DNA of 64,000 nucleotides from an uncultured Lachnospira sp. (GTDB taxonomy: Bacteria > Bacillota > Clostridia > Lachnospirales > Lachnospiraceae). This document shows, one piece after another, positions 18,990-28,455 of the stretch. The stretch is taken from contig CAKRLE010000005.1 in the NCBI GenBank assembly GCA_934359185.1, positions 120,498-184,497 on the forward strand, given 5' to 3'. Both the position numbers and the translations under genes were made by a program. The notes below the pieces were generated by a model that did not search any database, had not been told where the DNA came from, and saw only the letters and a list, made by a program, of their open reading frames with translations. Each line of letters starts with the position of its first letter. The stretch's first letter is position 1.

Positions 18990-20495
18990 CTAATCTGCCT
19001 TGGTTTCAATAGCTTCTGTGGCTTTTCGTAAGCATATGTGCATTGTAGTTCCCTCACCTTCAACGCTTTCTGCCCATATTTTACCTTTATGGTCGTCAAT
19101 TATCTTTCTTACAATTGCAAGACCAATTCCACTTCCGCCCTGTTTACTGTTACGTGATTCATCTGTTCTATAAAATCTTTCAAATATGTGTGGAAGTTCA
19201 GCAGTTCCGATTCCCTTGCCATTATCTGTCATGATTATATGAGCGTAATCTCCTTCATCATATATGTCAATACCAATCCTGCCTCTTCTTCCTTCTTTCA
19301 TGTACTTAACAGAGTTACTTATAATATTATTAATAACCCTCTTAAGTTGTTCGACATCCGCATATATATATATATTGTCAACATTATGGCAATTATATTC
19401 CAGATCAATATCCTGTGCCTCAAGATCAACCTTTATCTCATCACAGCAGGCATCAAAATAATCCTTTAGATTAATCCTGTTGAACGAATACGGAATCCTG
19501 TTAGTATCAAGCCTTGAATATATAGTAAGTTCATCTATAAGCTTGTCCATGTCGTTAACCTTATTAGCAATCGTCTGAAGATACCTCTGCTGTTTTTCCG
19601 GTGTGTTAGCCACACCATCCATAATACCTTCAACATAGCCTCTAATAGCCGTCAGAGGAGTTTTTAAATCATGAGAAATGTTTCTAATAAGCTCCTTTTC
19701 CTCTTTATCAGAATTAATCTTCTCTTCTGACGTTTCTTTAAGTATAACGCGCATCTCCTCAAAATCCCGGCACACATCACCGATTTCATCTCTCGACACT
19801 TTTGGCATTTCAAAATCCAGATTACCCATCTTAATATTCTGGGCGGCAAGCCTTAATTTATCAAGCGGTTTTACTATTGAACTATACAGCCATAAATCAA
19901 GCACCAGACTTGTAATAATTAATATAGCAAGCACTGCTGCCATAGTCTGAAGTGAAAGCCACTTTATCTGTGGGATAACCTGATCAAGCGACGTTATTAT
20001 ATATACGCCTATAATGTCGCCATTCTGCTCCTTGAAATTAATCTGTTTAACAATACAGTGATAATCACCACCTTTGTATATGCTTTCATTAAATGCACTA
20101 TCAAGGCTTGTATACTCTGGTATAAGCTCTCTTATCTCGCTGCTGTCAAGCGACCTTGATGCATATATTATATCATTATTTCTTGAAACTACCAAATTTG
20201 ATAATCTGGCTGCAAGCTGTACATCAAGATCTTTCAGATATTCCATATCTGTATATTTCTCTGGCGTTTCAATCGCAACCTGCTTAATAGACTCATATAT
20301 CTTATCTGTTATCTCACTCATAATCGTAGCTGATGAATACATGTTTTCAAGCTTTACCGACTCATCGACTCCATACAGCTTCTTAATTGACGTACTCTGG
20401 TATCTGAATATTATCCCTATTGCAAATACACACAAAATAAGCGGCAGTATAATCATTATGAAGAATGATAATTTCAGCTTATCTCTTAATTTCAT
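18990..20495 (-). CDS. Membrane sensor histidine kinase
   Basis: 501 residues from the ATG at 20495 (AAGGAAG about ten bases upstream; the longer frame from 20531 has no ribosome site). TM1 is at about 10-32 and an extracytoplasmic sensor of about 145 residues follows. TM2 is near 185-208 and a HAMP linker (KPLDKLRLAAQNIKMGNLDFEM) comes next. The HisKA domain has phospho-His at about 275 in NISHDLKTPLTAI. HATPase_c shows INNIISNSVKYM (N box), DNGKGIG (G1) and GGSGIGLAIVRKI (G2). It pairs with the regulator at 18267-18956. The ligand is unknown. Confidence 0.94.
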   Translation of the reverse strand: MKLRDKLKLSFFIMIILPLILCVFAIGIIFRYQSTSIKKLYGVDESVKLENMYSSATIMSEITDKIYESIKQVAIETPEKYTDMEYLKDLDVQLAARLSNLVVSRNNDIIYASRSLDSSEIRELIPEYTSLDSAFNESIYKGGDYHCIVKQINFKEQNGDIIGVYIITSLDQVIPQIKWLSLQTMAAVLAILIITSLVLDLWLYSSIVKPLDKLRLAAQNIKMGNLDFEMPKVSRDEIGDVCRDFEEMRVILKETSEEKINSDKEEKELIRNISHDLKTPLTAIRGYVEGIMDGVANTPEKQQRYLQTIANKVNDMDKLIDELTIYSRLDTNRIPYSFNRINLKDYFDACCDEIKVDLEAQDIDLEYNCHNVDNIYIYADVEQLKRVINNIISNSVKYMKEGRRGRIGIDIYDEGDYAHIIMTDNGKGIGTAELPHIFERFYRTDESRNSKQGGSGIGLAIVRKIIDDHKGKIWAESVEGEGTTMHICLRKATEAIETKAD

Positions 20496-20578
20496 TGTAA
20501 TAACACTTCCTTTTAATGCACAAAAACACATCCTAAAAGAGAGCTGTTATATAAGCCCTTTTAGAATGTGTTCTTTGA

Positions 20579-21871
20579 TCATCCAATCTTTAACTTTGCC
20601 TTCTGGGCATCATGCTCAGAATCAACTTTCTCTATAACAGCTCCAAGCATCGAAAGTTTCCCCTCAAAATCCTCATATCCACGCTGTATATATTCTATAT
20701 CATCTATCTCAGATATCCCCTCTGCCGCAAGTGCCGCAATAACAAGCGCCGCTCCTGCTCTTAAATCTGGAGCAGACATCTCAACACCTGTAAGATGATC
20801 TACACCCTCAATATATGCTGTATTACCTTCTACTTTAATCTTGCATCCCATTCGGTTCAATTCATCAACATACTTGAATCTGTTCTCGAATATACTCTCT
20901 GTAACCATGCTTGAACCATTAGCCAATGCCAGAACAACCGCCATCTGTGGCTGCATATCTGTTGGAAATCCCGGATATGGAAGAGTCTTGACATTAGTGC
21001 TCTTAAGCGAACCCTTGCCAATAACCCTGACCCAGTCGTCACCTTCTACAACCTCACAGCCAACCTCAATAAGCTTAGCCGAAAGCGACTCAAGATGCTT
21101 AGGTATAACATCTTTGACAACTATATCTCCATTAGTAGCTGCTGCTGCAAACATAAATGTTCCAGCCTCAATCTGATCAGGAATTATCGAATATGTTGTT
21201 CCGTGTAATCTCTTTACACCCTTGATTCTTATAACATCTGTACCAGCGCCTTTAATATTAGCTCCCATTGCATTAAGAAAATTCGCCACATCAACTATAT
21301 GTGGTTCCTTAGCAGCATTTTCAAGTATAGTATCGCCATCAGCAAGACATGCTGCAAGCATAAGATTGATAGTAGCACCAACTGATACCACATCAAAATA
21401 TACATGCCCGCCTGTTAATTTATCAGCTTTCGTGCTGATTTTGCCATGGCTTATCTCTACTTCTGCACCAAGAGCCTTAAACCCCTTGATATGCTGGTCT
21501 ATCGGTCTGCTTCCTATATTACATCCACCCGGAAGCGCCACCTGTGACTTTCTGTACTTTCCAAGCAATGCTCCTAATAAGTAATATGAAGCTCTTATCT
21601 TCTTAATATATTCATAATCAACATTCATGTCACAGATTCCACCACCGTTAATCTGGACAGAGTTGTTATATACGTATTTTACCTTGGCGCCAATCCCCTC
21701 AATCGCCTGTAATAATACTCTGGTATCTCTAACGTTAGGTACATTTTCAATTGTTACAGTTTCATCTGTCATAATTGCAGCCGCAAGTATGCCTAAAGCA
21801 GCATTCTTTGCGCCTCCAATGGAAACCTCTCCCGTAAGAGGATTACCACCTTTAATTATATACTGTTCCAT
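20579..21871 (-). CDS. murA: UDP-N-acetylglucosamine 1-carboxyvinyltransferase
   Basis: The 430-residue MurA catalyses the first committed step of peptidoglycan synthesis, transfer of enolpyruvate from PEP to UDP-GlcNAc. Visible residues are K22 in GGAKNAA, R93 and the PEP-binding Cys at 117 in [17 protein letters not shown], which is the fosfomycin target. GAGG lies eight bases before the ATG. It lies 83 bases upstream of the two-component system, with no obvious terminator between, so they may share a transcript. Many Firmicutes have a second MurA copy; this window shows only one. Confidence 0.96.
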   Translation of the reverse strand: MEQYIIKGGNPLTGEVSIGGAKNAALGILAAAIMTDETVTIENVPNVRDTRVLLQAIEGIGAKVKYVYNNSVQINGGGICDMNVDYEYIKKIRASYYLLGALLGKYRKSQVALPGGCNIGSRPIDQHIKGFKALGAEVEISHGKISTKADKLTGGHVYFDVVSVGATINLMLAACLADGDTILENAAKEPHIVDVANFLNAMGANIKGAGTDVIRIKGVKRLHGTTYSIIPDQIEAGTFMFAAAATNGDIVVKDVIPKHLESLSAKLIEVGCEVVEGDDWVRVIGKGSLKSTNVKTLPYPGFPTDMQPQMAVVLALANGSSMVTESIFENRFKYVDELNRMGCKIKVEGNTAYIEGVDHLTGVEMSAPDLRAGAALVIAALAAEGISEIDDIEYIQRGYEDFEGKLSMLGAVIEKVDSEHDAQKAKLKIG

Positions 21872-21944
21872 CTAGCGCACCTCAATTGAAATGATAATTA
21901 ATAAGGATAAAAATCCTTATGTGCATAAAACACCACTATTTGAT

Positions 21945-21973
21945 ATTATATGTAGTTTTTTTGTATTTGTAAA
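21945..21973 (-). promoter_or_regulatory. Sigma-A promoter for murA
   Basis: On the minus strand TTTACA and TATAAT are 17 bases apart. The leader is about 70 bases and includes a small AAGGAT/ATCCTT stem at about 21903-21918. Confidence 0.7.
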
Positions 21974-22033
21974 CCTCTAATGAGAAATTTTTGTGAAATG
22001 CCTGCCAACAGACCACCACAATCCCATTATCTG

Positions 22034-22062
22034 GCAAAAAAATAACCGTGCTTGATGCACGG
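22034..22062 (-). terminator. Rho-independent terminator of the M23 peptidase gene
   Basis: CCGTGC (22046-22051) and GCACGG (22057-22062) form the stem. On the minus strand it is followed by TTATTTTTTT. It separates the peptidase gene from murA. Confidence 0.8.
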
Positions 22063-22079
22063 CTATTTCTTTGTATTAT

Positions 22080-23606
22080 TTAGTTCTTATTAACATAATT
22101 AAGTGGGTTAACAGATGAACCACCAATCCATATCTCGAAATGAAGATGTGGACCTGTACTGTTACCTGTATTACCTGAGCGGGCAATCAAATCGCTCTGA
22201 TTAACTTTCTGTCCATTAGAAACTGCAATAGAACTTAAATGTCCATATCTTGTCATCGAACCATCTGAATGACGTATATCTACGCAGTATCCATATCCTG
22301 AATACCATCCAGCTCTTATAACTGTACCAGATGCTGCTGCATATACTGGTGTACCTACTGAACATGACCAGTCAACACCATTATGCATTGCTCCATCCCT
22401 GTAACCATAACCAGAAGAATATCTTCCGTTAACAGGCTTAAGATATGTTGGAGGTGTAAGCGTTCCAACTGAAACAACCTTTGCAACTGGTTCTGCTGTT
22501 ACTGTCTCCTCAACATACTGAAGTGATGTCTGGACACCATTAACAGTTGTGATATCAGCTGTTACCTTATGATGTCCTGATGAACCCTCTGTAATGACCT
22601 TGCTGTATCCTCTGTACTGAGTATCATCATCAACATACTGGACATCTGCATCGAAATCCTCTTCGTATGTTTTTCTCTCTGTAACAACAACTGAAAGCTC
22701 TGACTTAGGAACTGTAACAACAAGTACATCTCCTGGAGCAATTAAAGTATTCTCTGTCAATCCCTCATTTAACGCATACATATCGTTAAGAGAAATGTCA
22801 CACTTATTAGCTATGATAGAAAGGCAGTCACCCTGTTCTACAACATACGTTGTCTTAGCTTCCTTTTCCTTAGTTATAGCATCATATGCCTGCTGGACTG
22901 TCATTATATCAGCACCGCTTGCCATTGTCTCATTAATGGAAAGCTCCTGCTCAAATCCAATTCCTACAAGACCATCCTTAAGTGAATGAGTTTCTTCTGT
23001 ATTAAGACCAGACTCACCATTAAGTGCCGATGCAACTATATCTGTAGCTGTTTCTTTAATATCAGACTTGACAACATCTAACGAATATGTTCCATAACTG
23101 CTGTCTCCTGACGCAAGCTTAACCTGGAACTCATTCTTTGTATCATAATTAGATGTAACCTTTTCCATCAACTCTACTATCTCTTCCTTGCTTGAAAGAG
23201 TAACTGTAAAGTCATCCATTCTCAATGTATATGCTGTAGCACTCTCTTTATCGGATACACATGCAAATAATGTACTATAAAGAACATCCTCAAGCTCACT
23301 CTCGCTCATTCTTGATGCAACAACCTTAGGCTGCTCAACAATATCAATGCTGTTATCCATGTAAATTACTGAATCGTATTCCTTACCAAACTTTAATCTT
23401 GCAGATGCAAGAGCATCCTCTGCCTCCGCTCTTGTATTGGCAGCACCAACCTCCTGTCCATTAAACTGAATACTGTAATATCCAGCCTGAGTATTAAAAA
23501 GTTTCTTTTCAACAAAAGGAATTGCAACGATACACGCTAAACACGCTACTGACATGCCGCTTATTAAAGTTGTCTTTAAGCGTCTGCCATATTGTGTAAA
23601 ATGCAT
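22080..23606 (-). CDS. Membrane-anchored M23 metallo-endopeptidase with LysM and G5 domains
   Basis: 508 residues from the ATG at 23606 (GGAGG nine bases upstream; the longer frame has no ribosome site). TM or signal anchor at about 14-34. A helical extracellular region follows. LysM lies at about 253-300 (YVVEQGDCLSIIANK; peptidoglycan binding), a G5-like domain near 304-382, and the C-terminal peptidase domain has Zn ligands H408 and D412 (HNGVD) plus HLHFE at 487-491. All catalytic residues are present. It should cut cell-wall cross-links during growth or division. The gene is monocistronic, with a promoter and 11-bp-spaced TGTAA sites upstream. Confidence 0.93.
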   Translation of the reverse strand: MHFTQYGRRLKTTLISGMSVACLACIVAIPFVEKKLFNTQAGYYSIQFNGQEVGAANTRAEAEDALASARLKFGKEYDSVIYMDNSIDIVEQPKVVASRMSESELEDVLYSTLFACVSDKESATAYTLRMDDFTVTLSSKEEIVELMEKVTSNYDTKNEFQVKLASGDSSYGTYSLDVVKSDIKETATDIVASALNGESGLNTEETHSLKDGLVGIGFEQELSINETMASGADIMTVQQAYDAITKEKEAKTTYVVEQGDCLSIIANKCDISLNDMYALNEGLTENTLIAPGDVLVVTVPKSELSVVVTERKTYEEDFDADVQYVDDDTQYRGYSKVITEGSSGHHKVTADITTVNGVQTSLQYVEETVTAEPVAKVVSVGTLTPPTYLKPVNGRYSSGYGYRDGAMHNGVDWSCSVGTPVYAAASGTVIRAGWYSGYGYCVDIRHSDGSMTRYGHLSSIAVSNGQKVNQSDLIARSGNTGNSTGPHLHFEIWIGGSSVNPLNYVNKN

Positions 23607-23639
23607 TATTATTGTCCTCCAAAATCTTAAAACGTAATT

Positions 23640-23668
23640 TGTAATTTGTTTGTAACATTTTTGTAACA
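23640..23668 (-). promoter_or_regulatory. Three TGTAA sites at 11-bp spacing (OmpR-family/WalR-like box)
   Basis: Plus-strand TGTAA begins at 23640, 23651 and 23662. On the coding strand two of these read TGTTAC-N5-TGTTAC (23652-23668), which fits the published WalR consensus TGTWAH-N5-TGTWAH. The sites lie just downstream of the predicted start of transcription, between promoter and ribosome site. Which regulator binds is inference. Confidence 0.55.
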
Positions 23669-23673
23669 ATCAC

Positions 23674-23702
23674 ATATTAACACCAAGGTACTAATTTGTA
23701 AA
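23674..23702 (-). promoter_or_regulatory. Sigma-A promoter for the M23 peptidase
   Basis: On the minus strand TTTACA and TAATAT are separated by 17 bases, with predicted start of transcription near 23667. Confidence 0.6.
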
Positions 23703-23743
23703 CCCTATTTACATACAAATCACAATAATTAACAAAATGTTCA

Positions 23744-24310
23744 TTATTTAGTTCTTGCAACCGAATATCCAAACTTTCCAACTTTTTCGCCAAGTGTATA
23801 GTATTCTCCGTGTGAATAAGCTATTGGCTCAGCCTTGGCAAGATCAAACTTTCCCCGCTCATCCATGTATGCCTCATCCGCATGAACCGCAACAACTTCA
23901 GCTATAAACATATCATGCGAACCCAGCTCCTTAATATCAACAACCCTGCATTCTATATTCACCGGACACTCGTCAATCAGTGGTGCAGATACCTTTGAAG
24001 CCGCTTGCGGAGTAAGCTTCATCTCCTTAAACTTGTCAACATCTCTTCCCGATTTAACACCACAATAGTCTGTCGCAAAACATGTGTCTTTTGTTGTAAG
24101 ATTGACAACAAATTCTTTTGTTTCCTTAATAATGCTATGAGAATATCTCTCTTTTCTCACAGATATAGAAAGCATAACCGGGTCTGAACATATAGTTCCT
24201 GCCCACGCAACTGTGATAATATTAGGTTTCTCACCCTTTCGCTGACAGCTGACCATAACTGCCGGCACCGGATATAACATATTCCCTGGTTTCCATTCCT
24301 GTTTTGACAC
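23744..24310 (-). CDS. Flavin reductase-like FMN-binding protein
   Basis: A 188-residue protein of the flavin reductase (split-barrel FMN-binding) family. KPGNMLYPVPAVMVSCQ opens it, followed by NIITVAWAGTICSDPVMLSISVR and TKEFVVNLTT, the FMN-binding core. Related clostridial proteins act as NAD(P)H:flavin reductases or small flavoproteins of unknown substrate. I chose the GTG at 24310 because GGAGG lies eight bases before it. The ATG at 24325 contains that same GGAGG and cannot use it. No terminator is visible between this gene and the M23 peptidase. Confidence 0.85.
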   Translation of the reverse strand: MSKQEWKPGNMLYPVPAVMVSCQRKGEKPNIITVAWAGTICSDPVMLSISVRKERYSHSIIKETKEFVVNLTTKDTCFATDYCGVKSGRDVDKFKEMKLTPQAASKVSAPLIDECPVNIECRVVDIKELGSHDMFIAEVVAVHADEAYMDERGKFDLAKAEPIAYSHGEYYTLGEKVGKFGYSVARTK

Positions 24311-24501
24311 TATATATACCTCCATTTTCAAACCATCATCTAACATCTACACCATATACAGTACTATTAGTACCTAAGCACTATATAAATGTAAACTTAT
24401 AGTCCACTCATTTGTGAAAATATTAACTATAAATCATTACAAATCTCTTACATTATGATATACATCACAACTTATACTGTCAATGATACTATTTTTTCAG
24501 G

Positions 24502-24530
24502 TTGTGCCTTATATAAATATATGATAAAAT
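24502..24530 (+). promoter_or_regulatory. Sigma-A promoter for the PPi-phosphofructokinase gene
   Basis: TTGTGC and TAAAAT with a 17-base spacer and a TG just before the -10. The leader is about 60 bases. Confidence 0.6.
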
Positions 24531-24596
24531 TTAAACATACAAACTTCGTGCCAGTAATAGAATAATATAGCGGAGATGAATGATTGGAGGATTATT

Positions 24597-25820
24597 ATGT
24601 TAGGTAATGTTATTGTTGGCCAGTCAGGTGGTCCAACATCGGTTATTAACTCTAGCCTTGCGGGTGTGTTCAAGACAGCCAAGGACAGAGGTGCCAAGAA
24701 AGTTTATGGTATGCGTCACGGTATCAAGGGTCTGTTGGACAGACAGTATGTTGATATGTCTGAAAAGATTAAGACTACTATGGATATCGAACTTTTAAAG
24801 AGAACTCCTTCTTCATATCTGGGTTCATGTAGATATAAGCTCCCAGAGATTAAGGATGATAAAGAAACTTATGATAAGATATTCCAGATTCTTGATGAAT
24901 TAGAAATCAAATATTTCTTCTACATAGGTGGTAATGATTCCATGGATACTATTAAGAAGCTGTCTGATTATGGTGTTCTTATGGGAAGTGATATCAAGTT
25001 CATGGGTGTTCCTAAGACAATTGATAACGACCTTGCCGTTACAGACCATACTCCTGGTTTCGGTAGTGCTGCTAAATTTATCGCATCTACTATGAAGGAG
25101 ATTATCCGTGATGGTCTTGTGTACGACTATCCAACTGTTACAATCGTTGAGATTATGGGACGTAATGCCGGATGGCTTACTGCTGCCGCTGCACTTGCCA
25201 AGGGAGATGACTGTGAAGGAGTAGACCTCATATACCTTCCAGAGAAGACATTTGATATTGACCATTTTATGGACAAGATTAAAGAGCTCAATTCCCGTGG
25301 ACGTTCTATCGTAGTCGCAATCTCTGAAGGTATCAGAGTTATGGATGGAAGATATGTATTCGAGCTTTCAGATCATGTAGAATTCGTAGATGCATTTGGT
25401 CACAAGCAGTTAGCTGGTTCTGCTAAGTTCCTTGCTAACAAGGTAGGTGCAGAACTCGGAATCAAGACAAGAGCTATCGAGTTATCTACTCTTCAGCGTT
25501 GTGCCGCACATATGACATCAAGAACAGATATCACAGAAGCTTACAATGTAGGTGGTGCTGCTGTTAAGGCTGCATTTGAAGGCGAATCAGGTAAGGTTGT
25601 TGTATTACAGAGAGTTTCCGATGATCCATATATGTGCATCACTGCAACACATGATGTTCACCAGATTGCCAACATCGAGAAAAAAGTACCTCTCGAATGG
25701 ATTACTGAGGACGATTATGTAACTGAAGACCTTGTACATTATATCAAACCACTTATTCAGGCAGAGCTTTCACCAATTATGGTTGATGGTCTTCCACATC
25801 ACCTGAATGTTGAAATGTAA
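24597..25820 (+). CDS. pfp: 6-phosphofructokinase, probably pyrophosphate-dependent
   Basis: A 407-residue phosphofructokinase. GQSGGPTSVIN is the N-terminal phosphate loop. YIGGNDSMDT (about 109-118) and GVPKTIDND (137-145) are diagnostic: Lys in PKTIDND and Asp/Asn-Asp in place of the second Gly of ATP-PFK GGDGS mark the PPi-using group. EIMGRNAGWL lines the fructose-6-phosphate site. It interconverts F6P and fructose-1,6-bisphosphate with PPi as donor, reversibly, in glycolysis. GGAGG lies six bases before the ATG at 24597; a longer start at 24576 is not supported. It abuts a small conserved gene. Confidence 0.92.
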   Translation: MLGNVIVGQSGGPTSVINSSLAGVFKTAKDRGAKKVYGMRHGIKGLLDRQYVDMSEKIKTTMDIELLKRTPSSYLGSCRYKLPEIKDDKETYDKIFQILDELEIKYFFYIGGNDSMDTIKKLSDYGVLMGSDIKFMGVPKTIDNDLAVTDHTPGFGSAAKFIASTMKEIIRDGLVYDYPTVTIVEIMGRNAGWLTAAAALAKGDDCEGVDLIYLPEKTFDIDHFMDKIKELNSRGRSIVVAISEGIRVMDGRYVFELSDHVEFVDAFGHKQLAGSAKFLANKVGAELGIKTRAIELSTLQRCAAHMTSRTDITEAYNVGGAAVKAAFEGESGKVVVLQRVSDDPYMCITATHDVHQIANIEKKVPLEWITEDDYVTEDLVHYIKPLIQAELSPIMVDGLPHHLNVEM

Positions 25821-25828
25821 TGTTCCGT

Positions 25829-26092
25829 ATGTGGTGCAAGCTGATTGACAATTCACGCCATATAGTCAGACAGGTCACTATTGAGAATCCTGATACAGAC
25901 ATTAACCGTACCAGAAAGGTATTTGATGGAATTGAGGAAGCCTGTGTTGCATTTGATCTGGGACAACCCATATGGCTTGATGCCAATATAGCAGAATTTA
26001 AAAGAAGATCCAAAGTAAGATTCAATCAGGACAACTTCATTGAACATATAGAATTTGCATATATGGAAGTTGAAGTTATTGAAGAAGATTAA
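25829..26092 (+). CDS. Small conserved protein of unknown function, coupled to the phosphofructokinase gene
   Basis: An 87-residue, soluble acidic protein beginning MWCKLIDNSRH and ending EVEVIEED. It has no TM or signal peptide and no motif I can name. An alternative ATG at 25820 overlaps the stop codon of the phosphofructokinase gene as TAATG; neither start has a clear ribosome site, so translation is probably coupled. The segment PIWLDANIAEFKRR and the FIEHIEFAYMEVEVIEED tail resemble small uncharacterised clostridial proteins. A shared terminator follows directly. Confidence 0.7.
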   Translation: MWCKLIDNSRHIVRQVTIENPDTDINRTRKVFDGIEEACVAFDLGQPIWLDANIAEFKRRSKVRFNQDNFIEHIEFAYMEVEVIEED

Positions 26093-26100
26093 TAATTAAA

Positions 26101-26145
26101 GACCCCCGGCAGCCGTAGTTAATCTACAACCGCCGGGGGTCTTTT
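26101..26145. terminator. Strong terminator after the phosphofructokinase operon
   Basis: GACCCCCGGC (26101-26110) pairs perfectly with GCCGGGGGTC (26132-26141), with an inner GTAG/CTAC stem, followed by TTTT. The AT-rich other flank lets it also serve the convergent DUF4179 gene. Confidence 0.85.
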
Positions 26146-26196
26146 GAGGATAGTCTATATAAAAGTCATGTGTCTTATTTAATATAATCTGCCAGA

Positions 26197-27783
26197 CTAC
26201 TCAGCCTGATAAATTAAAGCCCCATGCCATGTAATAGATGCAATATCGCCAGTATCTACATATGTTGGAAGAATCCATAATGCATCCCATTTTCCTGTAT
26301 TATGGTTAAATCCTCCACTCATCTTATTGCCTGCATTAAACGTTGTTCCATTCTTCATAGTAATAAGTGGAGAATATGAACCACTTCCTGAAAATCTTGA
26401 ATCGTCTCCCCCCAGAGTAATCGAACCTGTTAATGCAAGTTCAGTTGTAGATATCTTAACTGTCTTAATGTTAATTGATGTTCCTTTATAATAAGAATCA
26501 TTAACAGTTATATCTGAATCATAAGCAATCGCTGTATCTGTTGAAGATACACTGCAGTCAAATGCCACATCACACTCATTACTGCTAAGTACTTCTTTCT
26601 TATTAGTTTCTAAAACCCTCTTCATAACAAGTGATGACAGGTGTGTATTATCCGTATCAGTATGAACACCTTTCTCTGTCTGTGAAAATGCCCTGTCAAA
26701 GTCTGCTGCGTATGTTACCTGAATTCTTCCATCACCCAGCTTCTTTACTCTTATTGCTGTCGGTCTTCCTGTTGTAACGCTCTGTACATTAACTTTTTCA
26801 AGCTCTGCTGCAACTGTATCATTAGCAGGAACTATAGTCATAACAAAACTCTTCGACTTAGAAGTTGAATCCTTAACTGTATATCCAGCATTGTCAATAT
26901 AAGAACCTGCATACTTGTCAGAAAATTCAATATGCATCTTGCCAGGAGCTAACACAACATCAGAATCAGCGTATCCATACACTGAATTATCACCTGTAAA
27001 TTCGTCTTCGCCTGCAAGTGTAACCTCCTTAAACATATCCGCTACACTGGCATATCTGAACCCAATCGATTCCATGATATCATAATATGATGTATAATCA
27101 CCAAGCTTAAAGCTTATGGTAGAACCATCAAGAGTTGTTTTAGATGGAACTGACAATGATAACTTAATAGTTGCCTTAGATGCGTCCCCAGCGTCATCGA
27201 CTCTCTGCTGCATGCAGTAATCCTCATCTGCTCTTACACTATTACCAGTATTAATGGTTTTTCCATCAACTGTAACTGTTATCTTATCAAATCTGTCCCT
27301 CGCAATAACAGCAACCTTATTCTCAGTTGTCTCATTAAGAGACGAACCATCGTTAGTCTTAACTGTAAATATAACATCTGCCTTGTTACCATCAACTACA
27401 TACGAATCCATAGTAACCGTAATATTCTTATCGCTCTTAACATCCTTAACATCTGTCATTCCATCATAAGTGTATGAATTACCGTCATTATCAGTAATAC
27501 CATCTGCATAATTAAGGGATGATGCTGTATTAGTTATCTTATATATCCTGTTAATAAGGCTGCCGCCTGTAACCGCATTATATGCAAATGCAGCACCAGA
27601 CGATAATACAACAATTGAGCCACAGGCTGCTGCTGCCATAACCCATCTGTTAACTTTTCTGGTAATCCTCTTAACCGAAGTTCCCTTATACTCTCTGGTA
27701 ACATCAGAATTGGCTTTACAATATTCTAATGTTTCCTGTATAAGTTCCTCAGATGCATGAATTTTATCTAATTCATCTAACAT
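26197..27783 (-). CDS. DUF4179-like membrane protein, probable anti-sigma/sensor partner
   Basis: A 528-residue protein. It has a short cytoplasmic N-terminus of about 45 residues (helical, ELIQETLEYCKANSD) and one TM at about 45-68 (VMAAAACGSIVVLSSGAAFAY). A large extracytoplasmic beta-rich region follows, matching the layout of DUF4179 proteins next to ECF sigma factors. ATG at 27783 has GGAGG ten bases upstream; the GTG at 27792 lies inside the ribosome region. The first seven bases overlap the sigma gene, so the two are coupled. The N-terminus probably holds the sigma factor and the outer domain senses the envelope. That mechanism is inference. Confidence 0.78.
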   Translation of the reverse strand: MLDELDKIHASEELIQETLEYCKANSDVTREYKGTSVKRITRKVNRWVMAAAACGSIVVLSSGAAFAYNAVTGGSLINRIYKITNTASSLNYADGITDNDGNSYTYDGMTDVKDVKSDKNITVTMDSYVVDGNKADVIFTVKTNDGSSLNETTENKVAVIARDRFDKITVTVDGKTINTGNSVRADEDYCMQQRVDDAGDASKATIKLSLSVPSKTTLDGSTISFKLGDYTSYYDIMESIGFRYASVADMFKEVTLAGEDEFTGDNSVYGYADSDVVLAPGKMHIEFSDKYAGSYIDNAGYTVKDSTSKSKSFVMTIVPANDTVAAELEKVNVQSVTTGRPTAIRVKKLGDGRIQVTYAADFDRAFSQTEKGVHTDTDNTHLSSLVMKRVLETNKKEVLSSNECDVAFDCSVSSTDTAIAYDSDITVNDSYYKGTSINIKTVKISTTELALTGSITLGGDDSRFSGSGSYSPLITMKNGTTFNAGNKMSGGFNHNTGKWDALWILPTYVDTGDIASITWHGALIYQAE

Positions 27784-28322
27784 ACTCCCCACTCCTCCTT
27801 AATATTCATCTTTAATAATTTTCTTCCGCGCAATAATCGTGTCTTAACAGTATTAGGACTTATATCAAGTATCTTTGCTATCTCCTTGATATCTTTATCT
27901 TCATAGTAGTACAGATATATAACCTCTCGATATATCGGAGTAATCTTTAGAACCTGTTCAAGTACAGTTCCATGATAATCATATCCATTCTCTGCTGTCG
28001 CTGCATTACTTAAAAATTCTTCATGCTCAAGCAGCACCGAATTCATATCGTCAGACAGACTCACATGGCGGTTCCACTTGTTCCTGTGTGTCTCACAACA
28101 TTCATGCATAGCCACTGTCAAAAGCCATGCCTTTACATGCTCTATATCGTTAAACTTCTTATTACAGGTATATAATTTTAAAAATGTATTCTGGAAACAA
28201 TCCTTGGCATCCTCATCACTATTGCAGTGAACCAGGCACGCTCTTAAGATTGTATCTGAATATAGACGTAATATGCTCTCAAAGCTCTTACCTGCATATA
28301 ATTGTTCCGAATCACTATTCAT
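27777..28322 (-). CDS. ECF-type RNA polymerase sigma factor
   Basis: A 181-residue sigma-70 family member with only regions 2 and 4. Region 2: DAKDCFQNTFLKLYTCNKKF and VKAWLLTVAMHECCETHR (about 36-82). Region 4: YREVIYLYYYEDKDIKEIAKILDIS followed by NTVKTRLLRGRKLL (about 130-172), the -35-reading helix-turn-helix. The GGAGG is about 15 bases from the ATG, unusually far. It is co-transcribed with the DUF4179 protein, and an ECF-like promoter lies upstream, suggesting self-activation. Confidence 0.93.
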   Translation of the reverse strand: MNSDSEQLYAGKSFESILRLYSDTILRACLVHCNSDEDAKDCFQNTFLKLYTCNKKFNDIEHVKAWLLTVAMHECCETHRNKWNRHVSLSDDMNSVLLEHEEFLSNAATAENGYDYHGTVLEQVLKITPIYREVIYLYYYEDKDIKEIAKILDISPNTVKTRLLRGRKLLKMNIKEEWGVC

Positions 28323-28375
28323 AATCTAATCTGCCCACCTCCATATAAGCCGCTGTGCACAACCTCTACACTTAA

Positions 28376-28404
28376 TACACGGTAAAGACTCATAAAAAGT
28401 TTCA
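28376..28404 (-). promoter_or_regulatory. Putative ECF-type promoter of the sigma gene
   Basis: On the minus strand TGAAAC and CGTGTA are 17 bases apart, resembling SigW/SigM-type promoters (TGAAAC-N16/17-CGT). It lies inside an ACTCAT/ATGAGT inverted repeat. Confidence 0.5.
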
Positions 28405-28455
28405 TGAGTTTTGAAATTTTTCAAATAAATTTTGCAGCACTGGCTTGCACGCCTC

